The translations under genes were made by a program, and so were the position numbers. Source: a candidate division FCPU426 bacterium (GTDB taxonomy: Bacteria > Oederibacteriota > Muellerivitia > Muellerivitales > DAHXKG01). From it: a stretch of DNA of 64,000 bases. This document shows positions 1 to 9,175 of this stretch, in pieces (within the stretch, counting starts at the first letter, position 1; the number at the start of each line of letters is the position of its first letter). Location of the stretch: the NCBI GenBank assembly GCA_027366525.1, contig DAHXKG010000004.1, forward strand, positions 169,617-233,616, given 5' to 3'. The notes under the pieces were generated by a model that ran no database searches, was not told where the DNA came from, and saw only the letters and a program-made list of their open reading frames with translations.

Positions 1-2
1 CT

Positions 3-440
3 TTGAAAGACCGACAATCGGATCCGCATATATTCGATGAAGAAAAATCCAAAATTGAAAGATCCATTTCGCGTCTATCGAGAAATATGGAAGCTAATCT
101 TTTCGAAATCCATCCGGATTTTTCCTTGCGATCGATAGATCGATTGAAAAAAGTCATTCCTGCTTTTTTGAATGAAATCCAAACGGAGTTTGATGCCAAG
201 ATACGCATTGGAATACTTGGGGTTTATATCGGCGAGACCCTTTGTCGAAATTTAAAACTTCGATGGAAATTTCAATCGGATTCTCAGGATGCGGTATTTC
301 CGTTTTTATCCTCGATCATTGGTTCGGAAACCGATCCGTGTGATCCCTTCCAGTTGGCACGAATTTTTTTGATGGATTTTAAAGAAGGAAGAAAACAAGT
401 AAAAGACTATTTAAAATTATTTTCTAAAAAAGCGATTTAA
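3..440 (+). CDS. Hypothetical protein, possibly 5'-truncated by the window edge
   Basis: An open frame of about 145 codons starts at or before a TTG at base 3, so the true start may lie outside the window. The protein is soluble and charged, with helical segments (IPAFLNEIQTEF, IGILGVYIGETLC) and a C-terminal DPFQLARIFLMDF stretch. I do not recognise the family. Its 3' end overlaps the convergent queC by 24 bases, which is tight but common for convergent genes. No signal peptide or membrane segment is visible. Confidence 0.6.
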   Translation: MKDRQSDPHIFDEEKSKIERSISRLSRNMEANLFEIHPDFSLRSIDRLKKVIPAFLNEIQTEFDAKIRIGILGVYIGETLCRNLKLRWKFQSDSQDAVFPFLSSIIGSETDPCDPFQLARIFLMDFKEGRKQVKDYLKLFSKKAI

Positions 441-1133
441 GAGAGGGTCTTCAAGGTTTGCAAGTTGAAACCCCTTTGCTCTTAGCAAACAGGAATCGCA
501 TTTAAGACACGGAGCATGATTAGGACGAGGATGATAGCAAGAGTGTGTCCAGGCGTAATTGACTCCTAAACGGGTACCTTCTTGGATGATCTGATGTTTG
601 GCGAGGTGAATTAAAGGGGTATGAATTTTAAGCTTCCAGTTTTGTTCCACACCAAGCTTGGTGCCTAAGCGTGCAAGTTTCTCAAATTGGTGAATAAAGG
701 CGGGGCGGCAGTCCGGATAGCCACTATAGTCCAGAACGTTTACGCCGATAAAAAAATCTTCAACGTGAAGCGTTTCTCCCCAGGCCAAGGCTAACGATAA
801 AAATATTAGATTCCTAGCAGGCACATAAGTTTCAGGAATGCCCTGGGCCATGGATTGGAAGGACCGTGATTGTGCGACGTTTAATTTCAAGTCGGTTAAG
901 GAAGATCCTCCCCAAGCCGTGAGAGGAATTTTGAGAATAAGATGTTTTTGAACTTGGTAGTGGCGAGCTATTTTTTTAGCGGCGAGTAATTCAGCTTGAT
1001 GGCGTTGTCCATATTGAATGGTCAGTGCATAAATATTAAATCCCCGTGACTGAGCGATGGCTAAGCAGGTGGTCGAATCTAATCCGCCGGACAATAAAAC
1101 GATGGCTTTTTTGGAAATTTTCGCTGGTTTCAT
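417..1133 (-). CDS. queC: 7-cyano-7-deazaguanine synthase QueC
   Basis: QueC converts 7-carboxy-7-deazaguanine to preQ0 with ATP and ammonia in the pathway to queuosine in tRNA. The 238-residue product has the PP-loop SGGLDS at residues 15-20 and a zinc-binding cysteine set near the C-terminus (C199, C209, C212, C215), both diagnostic of QueC. Length is normal for the family. The ATG directly follows the stop of queE with no gap, so the two are translationally coupled. queD and queF are not in this window. Confidence 0.95.
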   Translation of the reverse strand: MKPAKISKKAIVLLSGGLDSTTCLAIAQSRGFNIYALTIQYGQRHQAELLAAKKIARHYQVQKHLILKIPLTAWGGSSLTDLKLNVAQSRSFQSMAQGIPETYVPARNLIFLSLALAWGETLHVEDFFIGVNVLDYSGYPDCRPAFIHQFEKLARLGTKLGVEQNWKLKIHTPLIHLAKHQIIQEGTRLGVNYAWTHSCYHPRPNHAPCLKCDSCLLRAKGFQLANLEDPLLNRFFRK

Positions 1134-1796
1134 CTAACGTCTCCTGATTTCATGCGGCCATAAATATTTGTGGAGTTGGATTTGAAGTTTTCCAGGCGCA
1201 TGATCTCGGATCATCCACTCAGCTAAATGCTGAGGAGGCAATAGTTCATGAACGGGCGATAAAAGCAAGGTGAAGCGTTCGTCAAGTTGATAACGTTTAA
1301 TTTGCTCTTGGGCATAGGCGTAATCGGTCTCATCTTGAATGACAAATTTAATTTGATCTTGATGAGGAATTAATAAGTGTAGATTATCCAAATGATTTCG
1401 ATGAGCTTCTTGAGACTGAGGACACTTAATGTCCATAATTTTAATGATTTCCGAAGGGACTTGGGATAACGAGAGCGCCCCACTGGTTTCTAATAAAACT
1501 TGATAGTGTTGCTGGAGCAAAGCTTGCATCAAAAAATAAACATTTTTTTGAGCTAAAGGTTCTCCTCCGGTAATTTCAATTAAAGGAATGCCATAATCGC
1601 GGACGGTGCAGAGGATATTTTCCAAGGATAGTTCTGTTCCTTCTTGAAAGGCATAAGTCGTGTCACACCAGGAGCACCGGAGGGGACAGCCGGTTAGCCG
1701 GATGAATACACAAGTCTGTCCTGCAAAAGTCGATTCTCCCTGAAGACTTGCATAGATTTCATTGATTTTAAGTGTTGTCTGAAGATCTGATGTCAT
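1134..1796 (-). CDS. queE: 7-carboxy-7-deazaguanine synthase QueE (radical SAM)
   Basis: QueE is a radical SAM enzyme making 7-carboxy-7-deazaguanine from carboxytetrahydropterin, the step before QueC. The 220-residue protein has the cluster-binding CxxxCxxC at C37, C41 and C44, and the SAM-binding GGEP (EITGGEPL). The N-terminal NEIYASLQGE is typical of QueE. It is the first gene of a two-gene operon; its TAG stop abuts the queC ATG. The upstream leader is short and AT-rich, and I saw no convincing preQ1 riboswitch fold. Confidence 0.95.
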   Translation of the reverse strand: MTSDLQTTLKINEIYASLQGESTFAGQTCVFIRLTGCPLRCSWCDTTYAFQEGTELSLENILCTVRDYGIPLIEITGGEPLAQKNVYFLMQALLQQHYQVLLETSGALSLSQVPSEIIKIMDIKCPQSQEAHRNHLDNLHLLIPHQDQIKFVIQDETDYAYAQEQIKRYQLDERFTLLLSPVHELLPPQHLAEWMIRDHAPGKLQIQLHKYLWPHEIRRR

Positions 1797-1936
1797 AGTA
1801 TTTAGATATTTAACATTTTTTTAATTCATTAGCAAGGACGTTCCCTGGATTCCTTTGGATTCCAGCGAGCAGATCGAAAAAACATACCCAGCAAAAAATG
1901 GCGGGTATTGGTTAACACTCAATTGGAGCCGGAAAT

Positions 1937-2142
1937 ATGATGCCCCAAGACATGATTACACAAGGGAGACAATACGCTCCCGGGGTCCAAGATGCTCAGG
2001 TGGAGCAGGATTTGATTCTAAGCCGCTCCTGAGTGGAAATATTCCAGGACGCGGGTGTATCCCAAAGCCTTCTTTTGCGGGGGTGGAAAGAGTACGGAAA
2101 CTCCTTTTGAATCCGATTGAGGGCCAATCGCTCTTTTCTTGA
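1937..2142 (+). pseudogene. AbiEii/AbiGii nucleotidyltransferase toxin remnant
   Basis: Read from the ATG at 1937, the frame gives MMPQDMITQGRQYAPG, then VQDAQVEQDLILSR, an in-frame TGA, then VEIFQDAGVSQSLLLRG. This matches my memory of AbiEii N-termini (VEQDLIISRALVEIF, then RGGTALHKL). After LLLRG a frameshift is needed to recover KLLLNPI in another frame. The catalytic GS/D-x-D region and the C-terminal half are missing. AbiE is a type IV toxin-antitoxin/abortive infection system; I could not identify an antitoxin remnant upstream. A 95-codon frame starting at 1855 covers the same DNA and is probably spurious. Confidence 0.75.
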
Positions 2143-2379
2143 GTGTCATATACAGGTCATTCGCAACACGTTATCGATCGCTTAGGTCAAATGACCAAAT
2201 ATTTCGTTGGCAAGGCACATTTCTAAATCTATTGCAAACAAAAGCCCATATAAGTATTGATGAGAGTGATAAGTTTTTACAACTTATGCGCTGAGAAAAA
2301 TTTGAGTTTTTGTGTAAATTTTGAGATCGATAAATGATCATGCGGTCAGTAAAGGAGATGAAATCAACAACGGAGGATT
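2143..2379. other. Intergenic, nothing recognised
   Basis: This is AT-rich sequence between the AbiEii remnant and the end of rqcH. No RNA gene, clear terminator or coding frame was found. It probably holds decayed remains of the same insertion. Confidence 0.5.
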
Positions 2380-4053
2380 CTAATCAGATGAAGGAATATG
2401 AGGTTTGATAAAAATACTTTTTTCTTTTGAAAAAGAAACCATGCCAGGTTTTCCGCCCGGTATTTTTTTTACATATTTTTTGAGTGTATAACTGATGGTC
2501 ACGAGAGATTGTTTAGATGCTTGACTGTGATCGGCGGCCCATTGTGCAGCCTTTAGAATGGCTTCATCCGAAACAGAAATATTTTTTTCCAATTTTCTCA
2601 AAATGACATGCGGGCCTGGAAAATCTCGGACATGAAACCATAAATCCTCCGGTTGAGCTAATTGAAAAGTAATGTATTCATTACCACTGGCGGAAGTTCC
2701 TGCACATAACTCTAATTTGGAGTCCAACCTTTCTTTAAACACATGCGGCGGGGGAATGGATTTAACAGTGATTTTAGGTGGGGTGATCGGGCGAATCGGT
2801 TTGGGGAAAAGTTCTTGATTGATTTTTTCAATTTCATGGAGATGGTGTATGGCTGGAATGCTTCGCAAAGAAGATTGCAGAAATTCAATTCGATTTTTAA
2901 CATCCAGAACTCGCTTTTCAATGAGTGATAATCCCCGGACACCTTTCTTGGATTTTTGAAAATAAAATTGAACATTTTGGATGGGTGATAGAGAAGGATT
3001 AAGGGGAATCGTAACGGTTTGAGACGCTCCATGGATAATATCCGGTAAATTAATGCTGGAACTGTGAGGAGAAATATGCGTGAGTGATGCCAATAAGAGA
3101 TCTCCCCAAAACTGATACTGATCAGAAAGAAGGGCATGAGCCCGATCCTGCTGAACTCGTTCTAATATTTTTTTTTCATGCTTGAGTGTTTTCCGAATTT
3201 TGGATTCCAAATTGGCTTTTTCTTTTAAAAACGTCATTTGATTTAGTTGGAGCGTGTAAAAGGAATCCAAAGCAAGATGGGCTTGATCATATAAACGCGT
3301 GGTAGGCGTAGGACCGCTTAAGGGAAAGGGTGAAAGAATTAAGGAAGAAGCGGATGTTTGAATTTCAAAATAATCCCAGGGTTGTGTGAGTACTTTTTGC
3401 TTGGTGTGTTCCCATTTTTCAAAGTCCATAGTGTTGTTTTGGTAAATCCACGAGGCTAATTGGGCATCTGTGCCTTGAAATTCGTTTTGAATCCATTGGG
3501 TGAAGTTCTGGGATTGCGCATGGTTCCAATGTTGATTTAGCTCCTGTATAGACAAGTTCCAGAAGTTCGGTTTTGAAATGGATCGCGGTGGCGGGTGATA
3601 AGGATGTTGAGGCAATACCGGTCGTTCTGGGTTGTTCTTGTATCGGAGGGCACTAACAATTCTATGGTTGAAGTCAACAAGAATGAGATTGGGATACTTG
3701 GGCAGACATTCAAAAATAAGTTGAAAAGTGTCGGATGACGTTTTGAAATAAAGTTTTAAGATTTTTTCTCCGGGCTGGATTTCGATATTAATTAATTGAG
3801 CATATTCGAGATGTTTTCTTAAAGAACGGCAAAAATTGGGAGGAGACAATTGCGATGGGGGTTTCTGATTGGAAAAAAAGATAATCGGGTGCGACAATGC
3901 AGTTGAAATCACAATGTATTTCAGTTTTCGGTGTGGATGGTAGCCGGATAGATAAAGGACATCGGAGGATGGTTGAGAAATTTGATTCAATCGCGAAGAT
4001 TTGAAATAGGCTTCAAGTTCACGAGCAATACATTGTAATAAAAAAGGTGTCAT
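2380..4053 (-). CDS. rqcH: RqcH/NFACT ribosome quality control protein (Rqc2 homologue)
   Basis: RqcH binds obstructed 50S-peptidyl-tRNA complexes and adds C-terminal alanine tails that mark nascent chains for degradation. The 557-residue protein has the NFACT architecture: an N-terminal NFACT-N fold, a central coiled-coil stretch, and a C-terminal NFACT-R (DUF814) domain with DLWFHVRDFPGPHVIL near residue 470. Older annotations call this family fibronectin-binding protein A. The gene is monocistronic and divergent from the acyl-CoA operon; the shared 4054-4221 region carries the promoter of that operon. Confidence 0.9.
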   Translation of the reverse strand: MTPFLLQCIARELEAYFKSSRLNQISQPSSDVLYLSGYHPHRKLKYIVISTALSHPIIFFSNQKPPSQLSPPNFCRSLRKHLEYAQLINIEIQPGEKILKLYFKTSSDTFQLIFECLPKYPNLILVDFNHRIVSALRYKNNPERPVLPQHPYHPPPRSISKPNFWNLSIQELNQHWNHAQSQNFTQWIQNEFQGTDAQLASWIYQNNTMDFEKWEHTKQKVLTQPWDYFEIQTSASSLILSPFPLSGPTPTTRLYDQAHLALDSFYTLQLNQMTFLKEKANLESKIRKTLKHEKKILERVQQDRAHALLSDQYQFWGDLLLASLTHISPHSSSINLPDIIHGASQTVTIPLNPSLSPIQNVQFYFQKSKKGVRGLSLIEKRVLDVKNRIEFLQSSLRSIPAIHHLHEIEKINQELFPKPIRPITPPKITVKSIPPPHVFKERLDSKLELCAGTSASGNEYITFQLAQPEDLWFHVRDFPGPHVILRKLEKNISVSDEAILKAAQWAADHSQASKQSLVTISYTLKKYVKKIPGGKPGMVSFSKEKSIFIKPHIPSSD

Positions 4054-4144
4054 GGAATATCCTATTTTATAATATTGAGATGGATGTAGGGTACTATATT
4101 TTTTATCGAAGCGAGGATGACGCTATCAAAAATACGATAACCCT

Positions 4145-4173
4145 TTGACACTGGTATAAAAGCGTTTTACACT
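4145..4173 (+). promoter_or_regulatory. Predicted sigma70-type promoter of the acyl-CoA operon
   Basis: A perfect -35 box TTGACA (4145-4150) is followed after 17 bases by TACACT (4168-4173), a 4/6 match to the -10 consensus. It lies about 50 bases upstream of the ATG at 4222, which is preceded by the strong ribosome site AAAGGAGG. Confidence 0.6.
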
Positions 4174-4221
4174 GTTTGTAGGACGAGATTGAAGATCATC
4201 CGACACGTGAAAGGAGGCAGC

Positions 4222-5910
4222 ATGAAAGAATCACCCTGGCTTTCTTTTTATGATCCTCAAGTACCAGCCCAAATTGATTTCCCCAATAAAACCTTAGTTC
4301 AAGTTTTTGAAGACATAGCTCTGCAATTTCCATCAGCAATTGCGATCCATTTTTTTAGTTATCAACAAACCTACCGTCGACTGCATCAATTAGTGAATCA
4401 ATTTGCCAATTTACTTTTTAAAAATGGGTTTCAACCGGGGATGCGAGTGGCACTTTATCTCCCCAATGTTCCAGCGGTTCCGATTGTTTATTATGGCGCG
4501 CTAAAAGCGGGTGCGGTCATTACCCAACTGAATCCATTGTATTCATCGACAGAAGCTGAATTTCAATTGAAGGATTCAGACGCGCAGTATTTGGTTGTGC
4601 TGGATAGATTTTTACCGTTAATTCAAACGATTCAAGGCCATTTAAAATTAAAAAAAATATGGGTTTGCGGGATTCAGGATTTTTTACCCTTTCCGCTCAA
4701 TCGATTGTATCAACTTAAATCAATGCGTGAAAAAACTTGGGTTTCATGGCGATCCACGGAGGTGATACGACCTTTTTCAAAAGAGTTAAGAACCGCTTCA
4801 AGTGAATGTCCATCGTCCCAACTCTCATTGGATGCGCCCGCTCTTTTCCAATATACCGGTGGGACCACCGGCATTGCCAAAGGGGTTATTTTAACGCATC
4901 GCAATCTCTTGGCCAACGCTTTGCAAGTCCGGCATTGGTTTCCCACCCTTAAACAAGGCGAAGAAAAAATTCTTGCCGTAATTCCCATTTTTCATTGTTA
5001 CGGGATGACGGTAGGAATGAATCTATCGGTTGTGTTAGGGGCCTCCATGATTTTATTGCCTAAATTTGATGTTCAACAAGTGATGGAAGCTATCCAGAAA
5101 TATAAACCGAGTTTGTTCCCCGGGGTTCAAGCGATGTATGTTGCAATTAATCAACATCCTAAAACACCACGATATAATCTAAAAAGTGTTAAGGCCTGTA
5201 TATCCGGAGCGGGCCCTCTGCATCAGGAAGTTCAAAAAAAATTCGAGGAAATTACGGGTGGAAAGTTGGTGGAGGGATATGGACTTACGGAAGCCTCGCC
5301 CGTAACTCATGCCAATCCGATTTATGGCCAACGCAAGATGGGCTCGATTGGAATTCCATTATCCGGCACGGAATCCAAAATTGTCGATTTAGAAACCGGG
5401 CAAAAAGATCTGGCGTCCGGTGAAATTGGAGAACTGGTCATTCGAGGTCCTCAAGTGATGCAGGGGTATTTAAACCATCCGGAAGAAACTCAATGGGTAT
5501 TAAGAGACGGTTGGCTGTATACGGGTGATATTGCTTATATGGATGATGAGGGTTTCTTTTTTGTGGTCGATCGGAAAAAGGACATGATTAAAGTTGGTGG
5601 AGAAAATGTTTATCCGCGTGATGTGGAAGAGGTTTTATTTCAAAATGACAAAATTAAAGATTGTGTGGTTGTCGGAATTCCCGATAGTAGTTTTGTCGAG
5701 CGTGTCAAAGCCTATGTAGTTTTAAAATCGGCTATGAGCGCGACGGAATCGGAAATTATTGAATTTTGCAAATTGAAAATGGCTAAATATAAGGTTCCTC
5801 GAGAAGTCGAGTTCCGTCAAGAATTGCCTAAAAATCTAGTGGGTAAAAATTTAAGGCGAGTTCTGGTTCATGAAGCCAATCAAAAAAATGTGAAATCCGG
5901 TAATCTTTAA
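4222..5910 (+). CDS. fadD: Long-chain acyl-CoA synthetase (FadD-type AMP-binding ligase)
   Basis: It activates fatty acids to acyl-CoA through an acyl-adenylate. I chose the ATG at 4222 (562 residues) because AAAGGAGG lies four bases upstream; an ATG 33 bases earlier has no ribosome site. The ANL motifs are present: P-loop YTGGTTGIAKG near residue 211, GYGLTEASPV, GWLYTGD, and DRKKDMIKVGGENVYP. The C-terminal catalytic lysine region ELPKNLVGKNLRR is intact. It heads a five-gene operon with thiolase, dehydrogenase, hydratase and patatin genes, so a role in fatty-acid uptake and beta-oxidation is likely. Chain-length specificity cannot be read from sequence. Confidence 0.9.
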   Translation: MKESPWLSFYDPQVPAQIDFPNKTLVQVFEDIALQFPSAIAIHFFSYQQTYRRLHQLVNQFANLLFKNGFQPGMRVALYLPNVPAVPIVYYGALKAGAVITQLNPLYSSTEAEFQLKDSDAQYLVVLDRFLPLIQTIQGHLKLKKIWVCGIQDFLPFPLNRLYQLKSMREKTWVSWRSTEVIRPFSKELRTASSECPSSQLSLDAPALFQYTGGTTGIAKGVILTHRNLLANALQVRHWFPTLKQGEEKILAVIPIFHCYGMTVGMNLSVVLGASMILLPKFDVQQVMEAIQKYKPSLFPGVQAMYVAINQHPKTPRYNLKSVKACISGAGPLHQEVQKKFEEITGGKLVEGYGLTEASPVTHANPIYGQRKMGSIGIPLSGTESKIVDLETGQKDLASGEIGELVIRGPQVMQGYLNHPEETQWVLRDGWLYTGDIAYMDDEGFFFVVDRKKDMIKVGGENVYPRDVEEVLFQNDKIKDCVVVGIPDSSFVERVKAYVVLKSAMSATESEIIEFCKLKMAKYKVPREVEFRQELPKNLVGKNLRRVLVHEANQKNVKSGNL

Positions 5911-5926
5911 TGCAAGGAGTGCATCT

Positions 5927-7120
5927 ATGAAAGAAGTGGTTATTGTTGATGGAGTTCGAACCCCTATTGGCGTTTTAGGGGGGGCTTTAAAGGATGTCTC
6001 AGCTCAGGAATTGGCCGCCACGGCCATGAAGGAATTGTTGAAGCGTAATCATTTAAAAGGGTCGGATATTGATGAAGTTATTTTGGGATGTGTTGCCCAG
6101 AGTTCCGATGCACCCAATATTGCTCGGGTTGCATCGCTGCTAGCAGGGCTTCCCAAAGAAGTTGTTGGTTATACCGTTGCTCGCAATTGCTCCTCAGGGA
6201 TGCAGGCATTGGTCAATGCTTATCAAAATATCCAGTGTGGCGACGCCGATATTCAGTTAGTGGGTGGAACGGAATCGATGAGCAGAATTCCTTATATTAA
6301 TCGAGACATACGATTTGGGAAACGGATGAGAGATTCCGTGATGGTCGATGGCTTAATGGAGGGTTTGACCGATCCCGTGTGTCATTTAGTCATGGGTCAG
6401 ACGGCAGAGGTTTTAGCTGAGGAATTTCAAATTTCACGGAAAGAACAGGATGAATTCGCAGTTCAAAGTCATCGCAAGGCTTTCAAGGCTCAGCGAGAAA
6501 ATAAATTCAAAGAAGAAATAGTACCGGTTTGGGTTCCCAAACATATGATGGGTAAAGCTATGCCGCCGGAGCCGGTATACCAGGATGAGGGCATTAATAT
6601 CGCTTTAACCGAGCAAGCGCTGGCATCTTATCCTGCGGTGTTTAAAGAAGGGGGCAGTGTAACTCCGGGCAATGCTTGTGGAATTAATGATGGGGCCGCG
6701 ATGTTGTTAGTGATGTCAGAAGAAAAAGCTCGTGCACTTTCTTTTCCGTTATTAGGCTATATTCGATCGTATGCGTTTGTCGGGGTGGAACCGGAACGGA
6801 TGGGAATTGGACCGGCCATGGCTATTCCTAAAGCGATCCAAAAAGCTCATCTGCAATTAGATGATTTACAGCTGGTTGAAATTAATGAAGCTTTTGCTGC
6901 GCAAGTATTATCAGTGGATCGCATTTTGCATTTGAAAAGAGATATTTTAAATATGAATGGGGGAGCGATTGCGCTAGGGCATCCGGTAGGGATGACCGGC
7001 GCAAGATTGGTTTTAACGGCATTAAGAGAGATGGTAAGAAAAAATTTCTCATTATCCGTCATTTCGATGTGTGTCGGGGGAGGCTTGGGTGGCGCGATGG
7101 TTTTAGAACGAAAAAACTAA
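5927..7120 (+). CDS. atoB: Acetyl-CoA acetyltransferase (thiolase)
   Basis: Thiolases cleave 3-ketoacyl-CoA or condense two acetyl-CoA. The 397-residue protein has the nucleophile Cys88 in RNCSSGMQAL, the NEAFAAQ motif, the histidine in GGAIALGHPVG, and the second active-site Cys382 in SMCVGGGLGG. It starts 16 bases after the ligase, preceded by AAGGAG. In this operon it would supply the last step of beta-oxidation or, in reverse, acetoacetyl-CoA. Substrate range is uncertain, so the symbol is by similarity only. Confidence 0.9.
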   Translation: MKEVVIVDGVRTPIGVLGGALKDVSAQELAATAMKELLKRNHLKGSDIDEVILGCVAQSSDAPNIARVASLLAGLPKEVVGYTVARNCSSGMQALVNAYQNIQCGDADIQLVGGTESMSRIPYINRDIRFGKRMRDSVMVDGLMEGLTDPVCHLVMGQTAEVLAEEFQISRKEQDEFAVQSHRKAFKAQRENKFKEEIVPVWVPKHMMGKAMPPEPVYQDEGINIALTEQALASYPAVFKEGGSVTPGNACGINDGAAMLLVMSEEKARALSFPLLGYIRSYAFVGVEPERMGIGPAMAIPKAIQKAHLQLDDLQLVEINEAFAAQVLSVDRILHLKRDILNMNGGAIALGHPVGMTGARLVLTALREMVRKNFSLSVISMCVGGGLGGAMVLERKN

Positions 7121-7164
7121 AATGGCTTGTTGAAGTCCATGAGAACGATGACAGGAGGTCAACA

Positions 7165-8376
7165 ATGTTTATTTATAAAGCCGGCGTGATTGGAGCTGGA
7201 ACAATGGGGTCAGGCATTGCTCAAACCATTTCTTTTTCGGGTTTGCCCGTTATTTTGAAAGATGTGGATATGGATAAAGTCAATTATGGCATTCAATTAA
7301 TTAAGAAAATTTATCAGACGCGTGTGGATAAAGGGAAAATGTCCTCAAATGAGATGGAACAAAAAATGGCTTTAGTTACGGGAACTACTTCCAACGAAGA
7401 TTTTAAAGAATGCGATATTATTGTCGAAGCCGTATATGAGAATGCGGAAGTTAAGAAAAAAGTTTTAACGGAAGTTGAAAAGCACATTCCCGAGAACGCG
7501 ATTTTGGCAACCAATACCTCGGCGTTATCCATCACCGAGTTGGCTGCGGCAGTGCAACATTCGGAACGCGTTGTGGGGATGCATTTTTTTAATCCACCTT
7601 CCGTCATGAAATTAGTCGAAATTATTCCAGGGCTTCAAACATCCAATGATGTCGTTCAAGACACTCTGACATTTGCTGAATCCCTTCGAAAAATACCGGT
7701 TCGCGTGAAGGAATGTACGGGATTTTTAGTAAATCGCCTTCTGATGCCTTATTTAAACGAGGCGGCATTTATTGCGCAGACTGGCACGGCCACTATTTTA
7801 GAAATGGATGAGGCCATGCGTCAATTCGGAATGCCGATGGGGCCGTTTGTCTTAATGGATTTATTAGGACTGGATGTCTGCGACGATGTTGCTAATATTC
7901 TTTATGATGCATATGGTTCACGCATGCAACCTTCATCATTATTATTGGAAATGAAGCAAGCCAAGTGTTTGGGGGTCAAATCAAAAGTGGGTTTTTATAC
8001 ATACGATGAATCTAAAACATCTAAGTTCCCAGAAATTCTTCAGAAATTATCCCAGACTTCTCCCCAAGGAGTGCGGCCTTTCTCGCCAGTACAAAGTCTA
8101 TTGCCGATGATCAATGAAGCGGCTTTATGTTTGGAAGAAAATATCGCTTCACCGATGGATATTGACATGGCGATGATGGCCGGAACGGGTTTTCCCAGTG
8201 AGAAAGGGGGACCCTTGCATTATGCAGATCAGTTGGGTCTTGATTGGGTTTTACAACAACTTCAGCTGTTAACGAAGCAAGTTGGCGAGCGATTTTGGCC
8301 TGCTCCACTTTTGAAACGCATGGTTGCAGCAGGTTATTTAGGTACCAAAACGAAAAAAGGGTTTTTTAATTATTAA
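7165..8376 (+). CDS. 3-hydroxyacyl-CoA dehydrogenase, duplicated C-terminal domain
   Basis: It oxidises 3-hydroxyacyl-CoA to 3-ketoacyl-CoA with NAD. The ATG at 7165 has AGGAGGT at the right distance; the longer frame overlapping the thiolase gene is unlikely. The 403-residue protein begins with a Rossmann GxGxxG (G10, G12, G15). It has the catalytic-type HFFNPP and ends with two copies of the 3HCDH C-terminal domain (near residues 190-290 and 310-400; NEAA/GPFVLMDLLGLDV, then INEAALCLEENI and GGPLHYADQLG). This is the layout of the FadB dehydrogenase half without its hydratase half, which is supplied by the next gene. Confidence 0.9.
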   Translation: MFIYKAGVIGAGTMGSGIAQTISFSGLPVILKDVDMDKVNYGIQLIKKIYQTRVDKGKMSSNEMEQKMALVTGTTSNEDFKECDIIVEAVYENAEVKKKVLTEVEKHIPENAILATNTSALSITELAAAVQHSERVVGMHFFNPPSVMKLVEIIPGLQTSNDVVQDTLTFAESLRKIPVRVKECTGFLVNRLLMPYLNEAAFIAQTGTATILEMDEAMRQFGMPMGPFVLMDLLGLDVCDDVANILYDAYGSRMQPSSLLLEMKQAKCLGVKSKVGFYTYDESKTSKFPEILQKLSQTSPQGVRPFSPVQSLLPMINEAALCLEENIASPMDIDMAMMAGTGFPSEKGGPLHYADQLGLDWVLQQLQLLTKQVGERFWPAPLLKRMVAAGYLGTKTKKGFFNY

Positions 8377-8395
8377 CTTACTTTAAGGAGGCTAT

Positions 8396-9175
8396 ATGGA
8401 GTCCATTTGGAGAGTAGAAATTGACGCAAAAGTTGCAACATTCATTTTAGATCAAAAGCCGATTAACGTTCTTTCAAAACCGGTTTTGCTGGAACTGGAA
8501 TCATTTTTGGAAAAATTTCGTTTAGATCCGAATGTTAAATGTTTGGTTCTCACAGGTTCTGGGATGACATTTGTTGCAGGAGCGGATATCAAGGAAATTG
8601 CCACCATTCAAAATGAAGAGCAAGCTTTGCAAGCCTCTCAAGTGGGCCAAGCATTGTTTATGAAAATTGAGAATTTTGAAAAGCCAATTTTAGCCGCCAT
8701 TAATGGTGTTTGTTTAGGAGGAGGACTGGAATTAGCGATGGCTTGCCATATGCGCATTTGTTCCGATCGGGCCAAATTGGGACAACCGGAAATTAATTTA
8801 GGCATTATGCCTGGATTTGGTGGCACGCAACGATTATCCAGATTGGTTGGAAAATCGAAGGCCATTGAATGGATTTTGCGTGGCGATTTTATTACACCGT
8901 CTGAAGCTTTAACGCGTGGTTTAGTGGATGAAGTTGTTCCGGACTCCGAAGTTTTGAAGCAATCCCAAGGTTGGGCTAAAAAACTGGCATTAAAACCTCG
9001 CATTGCCGTCCGAGCTATTTTGAAGGCCATTCAGGAAGGCATGGCCAAGCCGACCATGGAAGAAGCGATGCGCGTCGAAGCCAAATTATTTGCGGAATGC
9101 TGTCATTCCAAAGATATGAAAGAGGGCATACAGGCTTTTATTGAAAAACGGCAACCGAAGTTTATTGATGAATAA
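8396..9175 (+). CDS. Enoyl-CoA hydratase/isomerase (crotonase family)
   Basis: It hydrates trans-2-enoyl-CoA. The 259-residue protein has the crotonase fold signatures FVAGADIKEI (oxyanion hole/CoA site), GVCLGGGLELAMACHMRI, and the catalytic glutamates in LGQPEINLGIMPGFGGTQRL. The ribosome site AAGGAGG lies just upstream. Its stop overlaps the start of the patatin gene by eight bases. With the preceding dehydrogenase it forms a split version of the FadB activity. No acyl-CoA dehydrogenase is encoded in the operon. Confidence 0.92.
   Translation: MESIWRVEIDAKVATFILDQKPINVLSKPVLLELESFLEKFRLDPNVKCLVLTGSGMTFVAGADIKEIATIQNEEQALQASQVGQALFMKIENFEKPILAAINGVCLGGGLELAMACHMRICSDRAKLGQPEINLGIMPGFGGTQRLSRLVGKSKAIEWILRGDFITPSEALTRGLVDEVVPDSEVLKQSQGWAKKLALKPRIAVRAILKAIQEGMAKPTMEEAMRVEAKLFAECCHSKDMKEGIQAFIEKRQPKFIDE

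Noticed and set aside
1797-1860. preQ1 riboswitch before queE
   Set aside because: The leader lacks a recognisable C-rich loop and A-rich tail arranged as a pseudoknot; it is only AT-rich.
1855-2142. 95-codon open frame on the plus strand
   Set aside because: It covers the AbiEii remnant mostly in a different phase and has no family-like sequence except the shifted KLLLNPI piece.
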